From Clostridiales bacterium (GTDB lineage: Bacteria; Bacillota; Peptococcia; DRI-13; UBA5745), in NCBI GenBank assembly GCA_009776595.1, contig WRNN01000026.1, positions 2,764 to 10,312 of the forward strand: 7,549 nucleotides of DNA. The letters are read 5' to 3'. The translations under genes and the position numbers were made by a program. Below are positions 7,256-7,549 of this stretch, piece after piece; the stretch's first letter is position 1; every line of letters begins with the position of its first letter. The notes beneath the pieces were generated by a model. It made no database searches and had not been told where the DNA came from. It worked only from the letters and a program-made list of their open reading frames with translations.

Positions 7256-7284
7256 GGCTCGTACTTCATCGTAGGGCCTTTTTT
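7256..7284 (+). terminator. Intrinsic terminator hairpin between trkH and pheS, possible attenuator
   Basis: GGCTC (7256-7260) pairs with GGGCC (7274-7278, one G-U pair). An inner TAC/GTA stem (7262-7264 with 7271-7273) and a TTCATC loop complete the hairpin, with a single bulged G at 7261. Six Ts follow (7279-7284), and an AAA run precedes the stem. This is the classic form of a rho-independent terminator. It may end the trk transcript, but it also sits just downstream of the pheS promoter, so it could limit pheS transcription. Confidence 0.65.
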
Positions 7285-7305
7285 AATGTGTGGGAGGAAG
7301 AGGAC

Positions 7306-7549
7306 ATGGAAGACGACAAAAGGGAACAGTTGCGGGAAGAGTTGCGGGAGGATCTGCGCAAGCTGCGGGAGAGGGCGCTGGCGGAAATCGCCGCCTCCGG
7401 CTTGCTTGACGAGCTGGAGAGTCTGCGGCTCAAGTATACCGGGAAAAAAGGCGAGCTGACCCAGGTCCTGCGAAACATGGGGAGCCTGTCGGCTGAGGAG
7501 CGCCCGGTGATGGGCAAGCTGGCCAACGAGATCAGGGACAGGCTGGAGG
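7306..7549 (+). CDS. pheS: Phenylalanyl-tRNA synthetase alpha subunit, N-terminal part
   Basis: First 81 residues of PheS, the catalytic subunit of the cytoplasmic alpha2-beta2 enzyme that charges tRNA-Phe; the gene runs off the window. Recognition rests on residues from about 37 onward: LESLRLKYTGKKGELTQVLR, then MGSLSAEERPVMGKLANEIR, the well conserved N-terminal coiled-coil region of bacterial PheS. ATG at 7306 has GGGAGGA (7292-7298) seven bases upstream. Before the conserved block is a charged stretch (residues 5-24, REQLREELREDLRKLRERAL) with heptad-like leucines, about 12 residues longer than I would expect for the family, which lengthens the helix thought to contact tRNA. The frame is open to the window end. 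pheT would be expected next but is not visible. Confidence 0.93.
   Translation, partial: MEDDKREQLREELREDLRKLRERALAEIAASGLLDELESLRLKYTGKKGELTQVLRNMGSLSAEERPVMGKLANEIRDRLE

Noticed and set aside
7150..7305. T-box riboswitch upstream of pheS
   Set aside because: The spacer is too short, and neither the conserved AGGGTGG-type T-box sequence nor a specifier stem could be found.
7266..7526. Minus-strand open frame (86 codons) opposite pheS
   Set aside because: The translation is mostly serine and arginine, the antisense image of the Glu/Leu-rich PheS N-terminus, and it would start inside conserved pheS coding sequence.

Overview
The window looks like chromosomal DNA from a bacterium of the Bacillota, most likely a Clostridia-type lineage with GC a little over half. 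This is an inference from strong purine-rich ribosome binding sites (for example GAGGAGGTGA at 735-744), use of ATG, GTG and TTG starts, and family resemblance of the proteins. It cannot be settled from this sequence alone. All genes lie on the plus strand. No mobile element, CRISPR array, tRNA or rRNA gene is visible.

Region 1 (48-4381) is a three-gene export operon: an ABC ATPase of the LolD/MacB class, a large permease with two FtsX-like halves, and a membrane-anchored HlyD/MacA-type adaptor. The genes are 0 and 11 bases apart and each has its own Shine-Dalgarno sequence. Together they resemble a MacAB-like or LolCDE-like machine that moves a substrate at or across the outer face of the membrane. 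The substrate (peptide, lipid, antibiotic or other) cannot be read from the sequence. The operon's promoter lies before the window. It ends at a strong hairpin (4405-4442) that lacks a T-tract.

Region 2 (4382-7149) is a potassium uptake operon. It encodes two small TrkA-type (RCK) gating subunits, 151 and 221 residues, and a TrkH/KtrB-family channel subunit. The genes overlap by 4 bases or are 6 bases apart. Just upstream is an array of four TNCTCACA-like hexamer repeats in two 11-bp-spaced pairs, the layout expected for an OmpR/PhoB-family response regulator. The two RCK subunits are asymmetric: the first keeps a canonical GxGxxG nucleotide site but has no RCK-C domain, while the second has lost the nucleotide motif but carries RCK-C.

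Region 3 (7150-7549) is a 156-base spacer followed by the start of pheS (phenylalanyl-tRNA synthetase alpha subunit), cut by the window end. The spacer holds a 14-bp tandem repeat, a good sigma-A-type promoter and, immediately after it, an intrinsic terminator hairpin with six Ts. The order promoter, terminator, gene suggests possible attenuation of pheS, but no T-box or phenylalanine-rich leader peptide is seen.

I found no convincing wholly new system. The best points for follow-up are the repeat array before the Trk genes, the asymmetric RCK pair, and the pheS leader.
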